From Lota lota (taxonomy: Eukaryota; Chordata; Actinopteri; Gadiformes; Lotidae): a DNA stretch of 64,000 nt. The notes under the pieces are model-generated. The model ran no database searches and was not told the origin of the DNA. It saw only the letters and a list, made by a program, of their open reading frames with translations. Of the stretch, positions 52,546-63,523 are shown piece after piece. Location of the stretch: the NCBI GenBank assembly GCA_026745465.1, contig JACYXH010000704.1, positions 807,501 to 871,500 on the forward strand, read 5' to 3'. How positions within the stretch are numbered: the first letter of the stretch is position 1; every line of letters starts with the position of its first letter. A program made the translations under genes and the position numbers.

Positions 52546-52592
<47 letters not shown>

Positions 52593-53309
52593 TACACTAT
52601 ATCTATAAATGCATAAAACATCACACAGTGTCCCTGATTAATAATAAATATAAATAATAAAGAAAGAAAATATGAATTTATATAATAGCTATATAATAAT
52701 ACAACCATAATGTATTCAACTTTTTTGATATATCATCATCAAATATATTATATGATGAATCATCAATAAAGAAAATGATTAACAGAGAGTCACATGAAAC
52801 ATGGGAATAAATATTGTCTGGGCTTCATAAACATGACTAAATCATATCCAGGATATTTTACAGTCGCATTAAAAACAAAAAAATAAATAAATAAATGAAA
52901 TACGTACATGTGGGAGATGTTGACTAACTTGGAAAAGGCCTCCGGTGGGATTGAGGACAGACGTGTTCCTTCAAGCCATCTTAAACGCAAAATAATATAC
53001 ATAATTTTATCTTTATTTTTATTTTCAATTGTATTAATAATGCATAGGGAATGCTATGAAAAATACGACGCTTTTGCACGCCTATATACATTATATATAT
53101 ATAACGTAGATTCCAAGATGTTACATTTTATTGGTAACTTACACCTCTGTGGTGCAGGGATGAAACACGGGCAACAGTTCAAGCTCGAAGCACGAGACCC
53201 TCCATATTGTCCAGTCGCACTCGCAGCGGAGAGGGCAATATTCCAGATGAAGCGCAGCATTGACCATTGTGACGAAGACGATTATACGTGCTAAATAGAG
53301 CATTTTCAT
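48213..53309 (-). CDS. tshr: tshr-type glycoprotein-hormone receptor (complete, 11 coding exons)
   Basis: A leucine-rich-repeat GPCR of the plasma membrane; TSHR binds thyrotropin and couples mainly to Gs/cAMP. Exons (descending): 53309-53143, 52979-52908, 52542-52468, 52001-51927, 51785-51711, 51608-51531, 50981-50913, 50797-50720, 50513-50325, 50098-49003, 48353-48213. They total 704 codons plus stop. LRR exons join in phase 2 and have TSHR exon lengths. Diagnostic TSHR matches: NIS in the second exon, HSFYN in the third, YLN...GPTLL, and NTWGLKKLP...FLHL...PSHCC. The hinge between PSHCC and FNPCED is about 120 residues, as in TSHR (FSHR about 80). The serpentine part has [20 protein letters not shown] and SICLPMD. 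Oddities: E3.49 is Q517 (QRW), D6.44 is N632 (FSNF), N7.49 is Q672 (QPFLY), there is an intron before TM7, and the cytoplasmic tail is very short. FSHR or LHCGR identity is disfavoured by LRR sequence, hinge length and synteny with ston2/foxn3. Confidence 0.88.
48643..48688. repeat. (AT)n microsatellite, tshr last intron
   Basis: AT array inside the intron between TM6 and TM7 exons. Confidence 0.9.
49003..50098 (-). CDS. tshr: tshr exon 10 (hinge and TM1-TM6)
   Basis: Starts after ATTCAAG and completes a Gly codon. The hinge has sequons CNLT and HNSS, a conserved FDYALC tyrosine (sulfation site position in TSHR) and the FNPCEDVM signature. Six transmembrane helices follow. D2.50 (LAFAD), R3.50 (QRW) and the TM6 proline (VAPISFY) are kept. 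E3.49 is Gln (CAG at 49426-49428) and D6.44 is Asn (AAC at 49081-49083). In most vertebrate receptors of this family one exon runs to the stop; here it ends TCCAAG/GTGTGT, phase 0. Confidence 0.88.
50325..50513 (-). CDS. tshr: tshr exon 9 (last LRR and hinge start, 189 bp)
   Basis: Encodes [24 protein letters not shown] and PSHCC; TSHR has DVSQTSVTALPSKGL, NTWTLKKLP and PSHCC. The length equals the human TSHR exon I recall. Acceptor ATCCTCAG, donor AGAGG/GTGAGT. Confidence 0.88.
50720..50797 (-). CDS. tshr: tshr exon 8 (LRR, 78 bp)
   Basis: Encodes [18 protein letters not shown] then GPTLL; TSHR has YLNKNKYLTVIDKDAFGG then GPSLL. Acceptor TTTATCAG, donor CTTTT/GTAAGA. Confidence 0.87.
50913..50981 (-). 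CDS. tshr: tshr exon 7 (LRR, 69 bp)
   Basis: Encodes [24 protein letters not shown] has [20 protein letters not shown]. Acceptor TTTTTTTAAG, donor GAAGT/GTAGGC. The glycosylation sequon NGT of TSHR is NES here, which is still a sequon. Confidence 0.85.
51531..51608 (-). CDS. tshr: tshr exon 6 (LRR, 78 bp)
   Basis: Encodes [24 protein letters not shown] has [20 protein letters not shown]. Acceptor TCTTATAG, donor ACAAT/GTAAGT. Confidence 0.87.
51711..51785 (-). CDS. tshr: tshr exon 5 (LRR, 75 bp)
   Basis: Encodes [20 protein letters not shown] has GIFNTGLKMFPDLTKV. Acceptor TTTTACAG, donor CTTTT/GTATGG, phase 2. Confidence 0.83.
51927..52001 (-). CDS. tshr: tshr exon 4 (LRR, 75 bp)
   Basis: Encodes [22 protein letters not shown] has LTYIDPDALKELPLLKFL. 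Acceptor AAGTGCAG, donor TATCT/GTAAGT. A CA-rich region begins 18 bp beyond the acceptor. Confidence 0.87.
52019..52246. repeat. Complex CA-rich minisatellite in tshr intron 3
   Basis: ACACAC runs alternate with ATGCATGCAAACAGACA motifs over about 225 bp. The palindromic ATGCATGCAT recurs. It lies immediately upstream of tshr exon 4 on the coding strand and is the source of large spurious open frames. Confidence 0.9.
52468..52542 (-). CDS. tshr: tshr exon 3 (LRR, 75 bp)
   Basis: Encodes [22 protein letters not shown] has YVSIDVTLQQLESHSFYN. Donor CACAT/GTGAGC. The acceptor TTCAG directly follows a (GT)n array on the coding strand, and the array forms the whole upstream tract. Confidence 0.85.
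52549..52590. repeat. (CA)n microsatellite at tshr exon 3 acceptor
   Basis: About 42 bp of CA ends 6 bp from tshr exon 3. On the coding strand it is a (GT)n tract leading into TTCAG. Confidence 0.92.
52908..52979 (-). CDS. tshr: tshr exon 2 (LRR, 72 bp)
   Basis: Encodes [20 protein letters not shown] then ISHM; TSHR has [20 protein letters not shown] here. Acceptor TTTAAG, donor CACAT/GTACGT, phase 2. Confidence 0.85.
53143..53309 (-). CDS. tshr: tshr exon 1: signal peptide and N-terminal cysteine cap
   Basis: [18 protein letters not shown] is a good signal peptide, followed by the Cys-rich LRR cap CPLRCECDW...RVSC. An upstream in-frame ATG (53363) would add 18 polar/Cys residues and spoil the signal, so 53309 is preferred. 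Donor GAGGT/GTAAGT, phase 2. Confidence 0.8.
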
Positions 53310-54188
53310 CGGCAGTTTTGACCACGCGGCTGACAGACAGTGAGACAGCGAACACGCGCACAAAGTGCACGGTTGTGGATATAGGAGTGGGTTGCGCGCG
53401 TCGACCGCCCCCCAATAAAGCGCACTTTCTCAAATTCCCTCTTTCTGTTTGTCTTTTGTCATACACAAAATACAATAACAATTGCAGAGCGCTTTTGTAT
53501 CCCTCAAAAGTTACCCTATAAATTGCAGAGCGCTTTTGTATCCCTCAAAAGTTACCCTATAAAATATATTAAAAGGATACGGTAAGGGTTTTAATATAAT
53601 TTGATAATGGTGGAAACAGTATAGGCGTTTCAGTTAATGCTTTCAAAGATGTCTCAGAGGTGGTCAAGACACGATGCTGCATGGTGCGGGACTGAAATGA
53701 TTCAGTAGGCTAAAGCAAAAACGTCCTTTAATACATATTTAATAATTGACACAAAAAAAACCCGCAACAAACGCAACAAAAATGGACATGTTCAAACGTC
53801 AGGTAGATTTTCACATACTAAGATGTCGCATTTTGGTGTGTTAACATGCAAATACGCTATCACAGCTGATGAGCTGTGTCCACCGGATCACAGTTAGTCA
53901 CCACTATACTACAACGCAACATTTCTAAGACGTTATTTGCGCTAATGGCCTTCCACACTAATGGGCTTCCATACAATGTAACTAATGGTAACGTTGTTAC
54001 TGGTAAGGTCGTTATAACGTGACAAATGAAACGTCACAATCACAAGTTTTTGGGCGGAGCAGCGAGGAGCGAGCCAGGATAGAATCCCAACCTAACTCAA
54101 TAGGAAATGGTCTAACCTGTAACTTAGAGCCGTTTGGGAACGAAACGTCTGAGATAAGCATCTCAATACCAGATGGGGCATCTCAATA
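53310..54188. other. tshr upstream region
   Basis: Likely holds the tshr promoter and 5' UTR, with no clear TATA box. A GC-rich part (GCGCGCGTCGACCGCCCCCC, 53395-53414) lies about 90 bp before the start codon. Apart from the 41-bp duplication, nothing else was recognised. Confidence 0.45.
53480..53561. repeat. 41-bp exact tandem duplication upstream of tshr
   Basis: AATTGCAGAGCGCTTTTGTA and the bases that follow, through TTACCCTATA, occur at 53480-53520 and again at 53521-53561 without a difference. The pair lies 171-252 bp before the tshr start codon, in the likely promoter or 5' UTR. Perfect identity suggests a recent duplication or an assembly artefact. Confidence 0.9.
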
Positions 54189-54190
54189 TA

Positions 54191-55424
54191 CACGATATTG
54201 CCAAAAGTATTGGGACACCCCTCCGAATCATTGAATTCAGGTGTTCCAAACACTTCGATGGCCACAGGTGTATACAATCAAGCACCTAGGCATGCAGACT
54301 GCTTCTACAAACATTTGTGAAAGAATGGGTCGCTCTCAGGAGCTCAGTGAATTCAAGCGTGGTACCGTGATAGGTTGCCACCTGTGAAATAAGTCCATTC
54401 GTGAAATTTCCTCACTACTAAATATTCCATGGTCAACTGTTAGCGGTATAACAAAGTGGAATCAATTGGGAACAACAGAAACTCAGCCACGAAGTGGTAG
54501 GCCACGTAAAATCATAGAGCGGAGTCAACACATGCTGAGGCGCACAGTGCGCAGAAGTCGCCAACTTTCTGCAGAGTCAATAGCTACAGACCTCCAAACG
54601 TCGTGTGACCTTCGGATTAGAACAGTGTGTAGAGAGCTTCATGGAATGGGTTTCCATGGCCGAGCAGCTGCATCCAAGCTTTACATCACCAAGTGCAATG
54701 CAAAGCGTCGGATGCAGTGGTGTAAAGTACACCGCCACTGGACACTAGAGCAGTGGAGACGTGTTCTCTGGAGTGACAAATCACGCTTCTGTCTGGCAAG
54801 ATGGACGAGTCTGGGTTTGGCTGTTGCCAGTAGAACGGTACTTGCCTGACTGCATTGTGCCAAGTGTAAAGTTAGGTGGAGGGGGGATTATGGTGTGGGG
54901 TTGTTTTTCAGGGGTTGGGCTTGGCCCCTTAGTTCCAGTGAAAGGAACTGTTAATGCTTTAGCATACCAAGACATTTTGGACAATTTCATGCTCCCAACT
55001 TTGTGGGAACAGTTTGGGGATGGCCCCTTCCTGTTCCAACATGACTGTGCACCAGTGCACAAAGCAAGGTCCATAAAGACATGGATGAGTGAGTTTGGTG
55101 TGGAGGAACTTGACTGGCCTGCACAGAGTCCTGACCTCAACCCGATAAAACACCTTTGGGATGAATTAGAGTGGAGACTGCGAGCCAGGCCTTCTCGTCC
55201 AACATCTGTGCCTGACCTCACAAATGCGCTTCAAGAAGAATTGTCAAAAATTCCCATAAACACACTCCTAAACCTTGTGGAAAGCCTTCCCAGAAGAGTT
55301 GAAGCTGTTATAGCTGCAAATGGTGGGCAGACTCCATATTAAACCCTACGGATTAAGAATGGGATGTCATTAACCTTCATGTGCATGTAAAGGCAGGCGT
55401 CCCAAAACATTTGGCAATATAGTG
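54191..55424 (+). mobile_element. Tc1-like DNA transposon (1234 bp, inactive)
   Basis: Terminal inverted repeats start CACGATATTGCCAAAAGTAT and, at the other end, the reverse complement of CACTATATTGCCAAATGTTT. TA target dinucleotides flank it at 54189-54190 and 55425-55426. It encloses a broken Tc1/mariner transposase. It lies about 0.9 kb upstream of tshr, on the opposite strand. Confidence 0.92.
54325..55342 (+). pseudogene. Tc1-like transposase, broken
   Basis: Reads MGRSQELSEFKRGTVIGCHL, then a nonsense codon TGA at 54385-54387. The paired helix-turn-helix region (LNIPWSTVSGI), the GRPRK hook, and the DDE domain ([43 protein letters not shown]) follow. A frameshift near 54793 separates the two halves. 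The third catalytic residue, Glu in DD34E enzymes, is Lys (NPIKHLW); exactly 34 residues separate it from the second Asp. The transposase is dead for three independent reasons. Confidence 0.9.
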
Positions 55425-55426
55425 TA

Positions 55427-58400
55427 TGTATATAGTGTACAGAGTACCAGATTGGGCTAACTAGCGTCATGATTGGCCTTACCTGTCTCTCACAATGTTT
55501 TTATTTTAAATGACAATGCCATTTCCAACTAATGACATTCAGATAATGACTCTTGAACTACAGCACTTTCAACAAAAACATAAATCACAAATTTTGAAGG
55601 GTCTGTTTTCAGAAACTTCAGAGAAGTCTAGTGTGTATGAGAAACACACGCAATATTTTATTTTATTACCAGAATTTGAAAGTGAAGGGCGTGTCATAAT
55701 GTATCCTAAAATGAAAGCTCTCGATATTTTTTCAAAATAAATGCCCTCATTAAACGCTACAAACAACACATCCACTAGAGTGCGCCACCAACCAGGGCTC
55801 TGTCTAGATACCACACACCCTGCGAGGAGACCGCTTCAACTGAAGAGATCGGGTCTCGTTTTAACCAAAAAACGGAATAGTGAATAGGCGGCTCAATACA
55901 TGACTAAAGTGTACCAGATCACAGTTATTCACCACTATACTACATCACGTCATGGCTACGTCTTTTTTTAAATTATGTTTTCATGCATTATCATGAAAGA
56001 CACCTTGGACAAATGTGGCATTTTATGATATCAGAAAGACAGCTACAGTAGGAGGTAATTCTCCCCAAACTCTGGAGACAAAAGGTATTAAATACATAAT
56101 AACATATAATTTGTCATAATGTCATAATGTCATAAATAATGACATTATATGTCAGGGACAGGGTGTTGCTGGATTATGGCTGACTGCATTCAAACTGCCA
56201 ATTTCCCAAACCAATCCAAAACCCAAAAGCAAATGTAACCAAATTAAAATTAATTGTTGCATTGGAATTCATTGTGTTGAGAACAAGCTGAACAGCATGG
56301 AAACCCTTTATATCGACTATGCGTCATAACACTCAAGGCATTCTGAACCAAACCTGCATCACTTCCTTGTTTGGTGCAATTCAATTGAAGAACAGATGAG
56401 TGCCTATATACAAAACAAATGGAGCTAAACCCTACTCAAAACAATGTTTCTTTTATGACGATGATGATTATGTGCTTTTTCTTTTGGGTGTTTGTACCGT
56501 TTTGATTACCTGCTGTATAGCGGTTACCCTAACTACGTCAAGTAAACACCTGACCATAAGAAGGATCTCATGCCATGAACACCTCACACCAGGTTTTCAT
56601 GTATTATTATATTGTTTAAATACCACATCTTTTAACCTGCATTCTTCTATATTGAGGATAATTAGACTAATATGTGAATCCTACACTGTCCATATTCATT
56701 AGTCATATTGTAATGTTTTAATTATATATGCAATATCCCCGAATTGGAGCCGCTTCACAGTTATATTGAAATATATTTGTACGTATATTGTACGTATGTT
56801 TTATGTACATTTCTGTGTATATTTTTCATTTGAATTATTTATTGTTTATTCCCGACTGTAGTTGTGTGTTTATAATATATATTTATTCTTGCTTCCAATG
56901 TGCATTTGGAATGAAGTCCATTCGGTTGTGCCTGCTCCTACCCCTTTCCCCTGTCATTGTAAACATGGTAAATCCTTTCCATACTTTGGATCCTCCATGA
57001 CAACGATAAGGTACTGAAAACAAGACCCCCTGCTTAATCTGATTAACAGTGTGATCTTGTTTCACACAGCATGCACCCTTGTACAGTGATTGTGTGTGTC
57101 CTGATCTTTGTCAACCATTAGGGCCGACTGCGGTGTTATTTATTGTTGTCGAGGCGGGTGAGGAAATGAGGTCATCAAATGTGTCCCATTGGATTTCCAA
57201 ATCTCCATGCGGATTCAAGTGACTGTATCATTTGTTTACGGTAGAAAACCTCATTATTCCATTATTGTGTGGAAAACTAATTAGGGCATACTAATATCAG
57301 TTATAACCATCCACCATTCTTTATCTGAAGCTAATCACAATTAATACACTTGTCAACAGCTGGGTCGCCATGAGGTTAAGAGATCAGGGTTTATGATGTT
57401 GGTGTCTAGCGCCAGCTGGTAGGACGGTGCTCATTCCACCATTTTTATAAGGGGTTTGGCCTAGGGGCGCGAGACCACAAGACTGCCCTCCAATGACCAA
57501 TCCAGAGAGAAGACAACAGGATTGAAGGAGGAACCCACAACTACATACACAAAAAGATAAGGACACAACATATCAAATGTAAAGCAATATACTTTCCATC
57601 TGCTGTAACTATGTACCAAGGCTCCAGGTCAAGGTACAAAGACAATGATGCTAGATAAAACATTTCATTTTATTTTTCCACTGCAGCATTAGGTTAGACT
57701 CTTATTGGGAACACCAGGATAGTGGGTTGGCAGAATGCCCACATAAACATAATCGCCATGGCCATCAATCACACTTACATTCATCAGTTTATTTTCTTGC
57801 TTTCGTCATGGGATTCCAGGGTTTGAGGCAAGGGCACACCCTGAATGACAAGCCATCAGGTTCCTTCAAAGGGTCACACAAAGACATAGCCACAGATACT
57901 AATCAGTTACGGGTGTTCACGCTTGACATTAATTAGCCTTCTCCTCATGATGCAAGTCCAGGCAAGACACAGTGGCAACACCTGGGTACTACGAAGAGCA
58001 GCGCTATTGGCACCACAGGCCGTCAAATAATGTAGGCAGGTCATACTCTCACCAATGCTGTGTTATGTAACAATCATGACTTGGCAGAATCCCATGACTA
58101 TCCAGGAGCCCTTCTGACTGGCAGGCTCGGGTGGTGGTTCCTATCTTGCTGTCTGTGTCCCCTCCAGTTTGTGATATGAATGGACAGAATACCAAGAGAG
58201 TAGTCATTGCTCAGAGGAGCCATCAGAGGTAGTGGGGGGTATCTGGTGAGGAGCCCCCTGGGACAAACCCTTCTGTTGGACAGAGCCTTATGGGACGAAA
58301 CCCATCAGACCTAGGACCTGGTGGGCATGGGAACACATAGCCATTGCCCAAGATAAATTAACAAGAAAGTCTTGTACTATTCTACTTTCCCCTGTTGCCA

Positions 58401-61400
58401 CTGTGACCCCAGTTGGGATACATAACCTTTATTTAGACCGAGAGCTCAATTGAGTACCAGGTCTCTTTCCCTCTTTCAAAAGACAATTAAAACACATTCA
58501 CATTTCAGAAAATGACATAGTGATAATAGATAGATAATATTGGATCATAAAGAGAATAAATAACCAGAGTAATCAGAGTATTATATATATATAAAATACC
58601 CTAAAAAGATTAACTTAAAAATAATTACAGTCCGCAGTGGGTGTAGCTCATTTAGGAAAAAGAAGGGGGAGGGATCAGCTATTGCTAGAACAAGATTGAA
58701 CTCATTCCCTGTTAACCCTGTGTCTGAGGATCCCACTGCTGCCCACTTTACTATCAGCATCTGCACTCTTCTGGTCGTCACCTTCTCCCCATACACAGCA
58801 TTCATATAATTTAGAAGGACAGCTAACATAAGGCTCTGTAACTAGTACACAGTGAATGGTTGTCCTTTAGTCATATGCATACATTCATATTTGTCATTTT
58901 GCAAATAAACCCATATGTTTTCTGGTCTAAGTAAATCTCAGGATCATCTTAGTTAAAGTTGCTTAGAACAGAGTAAATAAGATTGTACACGCACGTTCAC
59001 ACACACACATGTACACACACGTGTACACACATGTGCGGGTGCCATGCATGCATTTTTTCTAGCAAGGAATCACAGACGAGACAAGCTGACATGATGCCCG
59101 GCAGGATCTAATATCAACTTTATTAACGTCTAATCCCAGCTATCCATTCATGAGAACCAACAACCTTTGGGTTATCGTTCATGGTAGGTATGGTGGAAAT
59201 AGCCTGGGAACTATCCAGGCCAAACAGCACCAACAGCACAGCACTGTGGACACCACAGATTGTCCTTCACTCATTACTATACTTATCTTTCTCTCTTTTT
59301 CTCTCTCTCTCTCTCGCTCTGTCTCTATCTCTCACTGTCTCTCTTTCACCCCCTCCCCCCCCCCCCCCCCCCCCCCCCCCCCACACACACACACAAACTC
59401 TAATAGGACGCATTATCCTACCAAATAAACCTTGCAATGTATGTTACAGTGTCATAAAAATACAAAGGTCACTTTTAAAAAGCAGAGGACTATGTTCAAT
59501 GGCTTGGAACATTGAGAGTAGAGCATGCAGGAGTGACTCCAACTGAAACATACGTTTATATTATATATTTGAATTAAGAATGTGTAATCACACACCATTT
59601 AATGTATTGTTGGTGAGAATAAATGGCTGACATACCCTTTTGACACTTTTGAAGTGCATAGCTTTTCTGGGTTGTGTAATATTTATTATATAATATTTTA
59701 GTTATTCCAATGTAATATAATGATGGTAGTCGACAACCGTGACATCGATAGCATGTGGCTGTTTGCAGATGGTTGTGTGAGTAGGACACCATGTCATCTG
59801 ATATTGACAATAACATTTGTGAAGCACGTACCAGTCACACCTAGCCTGGGAACCAGGAGAATCTGTGAGCTCATGTTTTATTTGCTCTGGCTCTGGCTAA
59901 GACAGAATTCCAGCCAACCTGGCCCGGGCCCGGGTCAATCCCAACCGTTTATATGGGGCGGGTTTGATACGTTAGTGCTGTAAACAACCAAGATGGCTGC
60001 CTCTGATGTGAAACGGTCTGTTGAATCCGCTATTGCGACAGTATAAAACCAACTGGATGGTATGTTGTCTCTATAAGAAGAACAAACAACTGTTCTGAAA
60101 GCGTTTGTTGATAAGAAAGAATGGTTTGGCGTACTTGCGACAGCATTTGGTCAAAGTTTAATGTCAGCTCAGGGCTATGTCACACGTTTTGTTGGTCTGA
60201 TTGGTTGTAGGTCTAGACAATTACATTCAGAGGCATTTTGGTTGGCACCCGATTATAATGCCCCTTGGGAATATAAAATTACCTGAGATGTTCCAGACTA
60301 AAACGCATTTGCGAATTGGGCACATCACTAACAACTAACAATTATGTATTTACATCCACTTTCAACAAAGTGGATACAAAACTTGATTCATGAGAACTGC
60401 CGGAGTGCTGTAAATCATATAATACAATGAGAAAATAAGATTCAGAAGTATCAAGTATTGGATTATTAACATTGTAAATGAACCTTTTTTCTTTTTAAAA
60501 CTTTCTATATGCCTTAAGAACATACAACTTTCACACCAGAGATGCACTGTGATCTAAGATCAGGAAAGGGTGAACGATTTGAGTGCAGGTGAACTCATTA
60601 TATTAATAACAAGACTATTATATTATGATAATGTAATATGTTAAAAAGGCAATAGCCCATTTACACGGTGAAATTAACATGGATGCATTGTGCGGCTGAC
60701 ACAAGATAGTTAATATCTTATGTACTGATCTGTAGGACAGAGTAGAGTATTACTACCACATCTCATTCATTAGTCTCATATGTTTGTATGATATCTTTTT
60801 CCTGATCCCTTTTCCCTATTTTAGGTTGATTGCATTTGAATTGCATGAAATGTGCATCAGATGACGTCGGCGGCAGCGAACATTAAACTTGATCTTGAGC
60901 ACCTGTCGTCTCTCAGGAGTGTGCACCTCCCAAATCTATTGTTTATGTTCTATTGAAACCAAAACATTTATTTTAAAAGATTTTGTTATTTTTTGTGTAT
61001 GTGTGCACAATTGCGTGTTTTGTTGTTTGATCATCTACTGAATATTATTACCATCTACGACTGATTCATGTTATTTTAGTTTTAATTTAATTTAAGTGTT
61101 GTTGTTTTGTGTCTTGTTTTGTATTATTATTTCCCCCCATAACATGTTGGTGAACGAATTCAAATACGTTGCTAAATGTGCTCTAACTTACTTAAGGTGG
61201 GATTTCCGACGGGGAAAGCGGCATTGCATTTTCCAGGGGGATTTTCTTTTGTGTTTTTTAAACTCGCCGTGCTCAAGAACTCAATACCCCATCTAGCGAT
61301 GCGCACGGTGTCTTAAAGCGTCACAAGAGAACACACCATTAACATGCTGCAGGCTGTAGTGGAATAGTAAAAAAAAATGACGTCCTATGTCCTCGATGGA

Positions 61401-63140
61401 AAACGTCATGAGGGCAAGGAAATATGTGTAGGAGAATTCATAATGACTTAAAAAATGTAATGCCATTCACAGTGCTAAGAGAATCTGACTTCACTTACTC
61501 TAGGCTACGTCATTATGTGATGGCAGATGTTATGGATGTGGAACTGCCATGATGAAACTACAGCGTTCGAAGATGGACTACTTGAAGCGCATCATAGATA
61601 CTTTGCCCCGTGCGTTCTTACCATGTAGTTTCATGCAGGCTGTCAAACGTGGACAACCCGGTGAAAAATACCACTTCATTACCACGGTTGGAATTGATAT
61701 ACATTTTATTAAATAAAGACTCCCAGTCACAAAAGGAAAACAAAATAGTTGTCACATTGAAAATGGTTGATCACGCTCACACAACTGTCCATTCATATTT
61801 ATGGGCATAGATCACAATTAGTATGATTGTTGGTCATGTTGATCATTTGTATAAGTGAACGGCCGAATGGTGTGTCGTTTTAAATGTTCCTGCCGCAAGG
61901 TATTGTGGGACGGCATTATCTCCTTTCCTGTCATAAAGGATGGTCAAGTGAACCCTATGCTAAAGGAGATAAGAAAGGAAGCATTGAAGCACCTTTGCTT
62001 AGCATTTAGAGAACTCAAACAGCTCTTATCGTAGCTTCCACTCGGATTCTTCCGGGTCATTACACTTAGTAAGGAAACTTCCTAAGCAAAAAAAGACTAT
62101 TCAACTGCAACCTTGCTTTCCTGAAGCACACATGCACCTTTCCCACCTGTAGGCAATTAAGTTTCTAATTAGTATGTATATAGTACATGTAGTACATGTA
62201 TATAGTAGTATATATTTCATAGTCTAGCTGTTGCTAAGAAGCATCCATTCAATGGTTGAATCTACTTAATTTGCTCATCCCTTGAGTTTTTTTTTAACAG
62301 GGTGTTAAAAGCATTGTCTGTAAATCAACAGAAAGCAACGTATGACACTTGACACAGTGGTTTTGAGTTAAAAAGATACCTAGTTTTGTTTATTTAAAGG
62401 ACAATATTTTGTTTGAGAACAATTACCAGAATGTACTTGGCGGAAATGGAACATGATTGATAATTGTTTTAATTAGTGTACAATCCAATGAACATAAGAA
62501 TCATTGTGTTTTAGTTATCTTAGAATGAGCCCTTTATATCAACATATGGAGGGGGTCCTCTTCCACGGAGCCCTCCATGTTGCACCTCCTTGTCTCAATT
62601 AGTAAATTAGTAAACCAAGACTATGTCATTCGTTTTTACCTTAAGTTGAGTTATCAAAAAGAGTTACCAGATATGATAACATAAGTATATAATATTTTTG
62701 GTGAAATTCCATTACAGCAAAGTACATAAAATAGATAAAGTCAGACCTGAATTACATACCACTCCATTCCACGCAGATAGCGTAATAATGTACATCGGAA
62801 CATACAACCTAAAGTTTGATGCTTGGAACGGCCACAGTATAAACCTGTAATATGTCATTCACTAAGAAAATGTACATGCTGTACTTACACCAGGTCAGCG
62901 GAAGTTAAATGTCTCCACTTGACTTAAGGAGGGATATGAGAAGAATAACATGAGGGTCAAAGGTTAGAAAAATGTGCCAGACTTGGAGGATAATGTTTTG
63001 GATCTGGATCTCCTGTTCCCTGTTTCCTGTCCAAGGCCACACAGCGTGCCAAGCTCCCACTGAGGCGCTTCAGCCACAGTGAGCACTATCACTTACCAAC
63101 CAGCGTGACCCTGGTGGTCAGGAAATAAAGATGCAACACA
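55427..63140. other. Intergenic, no gene recognised
   Basis: About 7.7 kb without a frame resembling a known family on either strand. It contains AT-rich stretches, a CT/C-rich run with a long poly-C (about 59355-59382), a short ATGTCATAATGTCATA repeat near 56115-56140 and a CCACTAGAGTGCGC motif at 55772. Transposon remnants may be present but I could not place them. Confidence 0.5.
59355..59391. repeat. Poly-C tract followed by CA repeat
   Basis: About 28 consecutive C precede a short CA array. Length is likely unstable or misassembled. Confidence 0.9.
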
Positions 63141-63145
63141 CTTGA

Positions 63146-63523
63146 GATACAGGCTGGATGGTAACAATGGAGTCACTACAGATGCAGGCTAATGGTAACA
63201 ATGGAGTAAGCTCAAATACAGGCTGGATGGTATCAATGAGTCTCTTCAGACACAGGCTGGATGGTAACAATGAGTCACTTCAGACACAGGCTGGATGGTA
63301 ACAATGAGTCACTTCAGACACAGGCTAGATGGTAACAATGGAGTCACTTCAGATGCAGGCTGGATGGTAACAATGGAGTCACTTCAGATGCAGGCTGGAT
63401 GGTAACAATGAGTCACTTCAGACACAGGCTGGATGGTAACAATGGATTCACTTCAGACACAGGCTGGATGGTAACAATGGATTCACTTCAGACACAGGCT
63501 GGATGGTAACAATGGATTCACTT
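63146..63523. repeat. Minisatellite, 34-35 bp unit, about 11 copies
   Basis: Units like GACACAGGCTGGATGGTAAC followed by AATG(G)AGTCACTTCA repeat head to tail. Early copies are more diverged (one lacks two or three bases); the last three are nearly identical, ending AATGGATTCACTT. Homogenisation at one edge suggests recent expansion there. Confidence 0.95.

Noticed and set aside
48213..53309. Identity as fshr or lhcgr
   Set aside because: LRR sequence (HSFYN, YLN, NTW...FLHL), exon lengths, hinge length and ston2/foxn3 linkage all favour TSHR. The FDYALC and PDAFNPCED pieces do resemble FSHR, so a phylogeny would be the final test.
57384..58829. Several 60-82 codon frames
   Set aside because: No recognisable domains, no splice-supported continuation, and nothing on either strand to link them.
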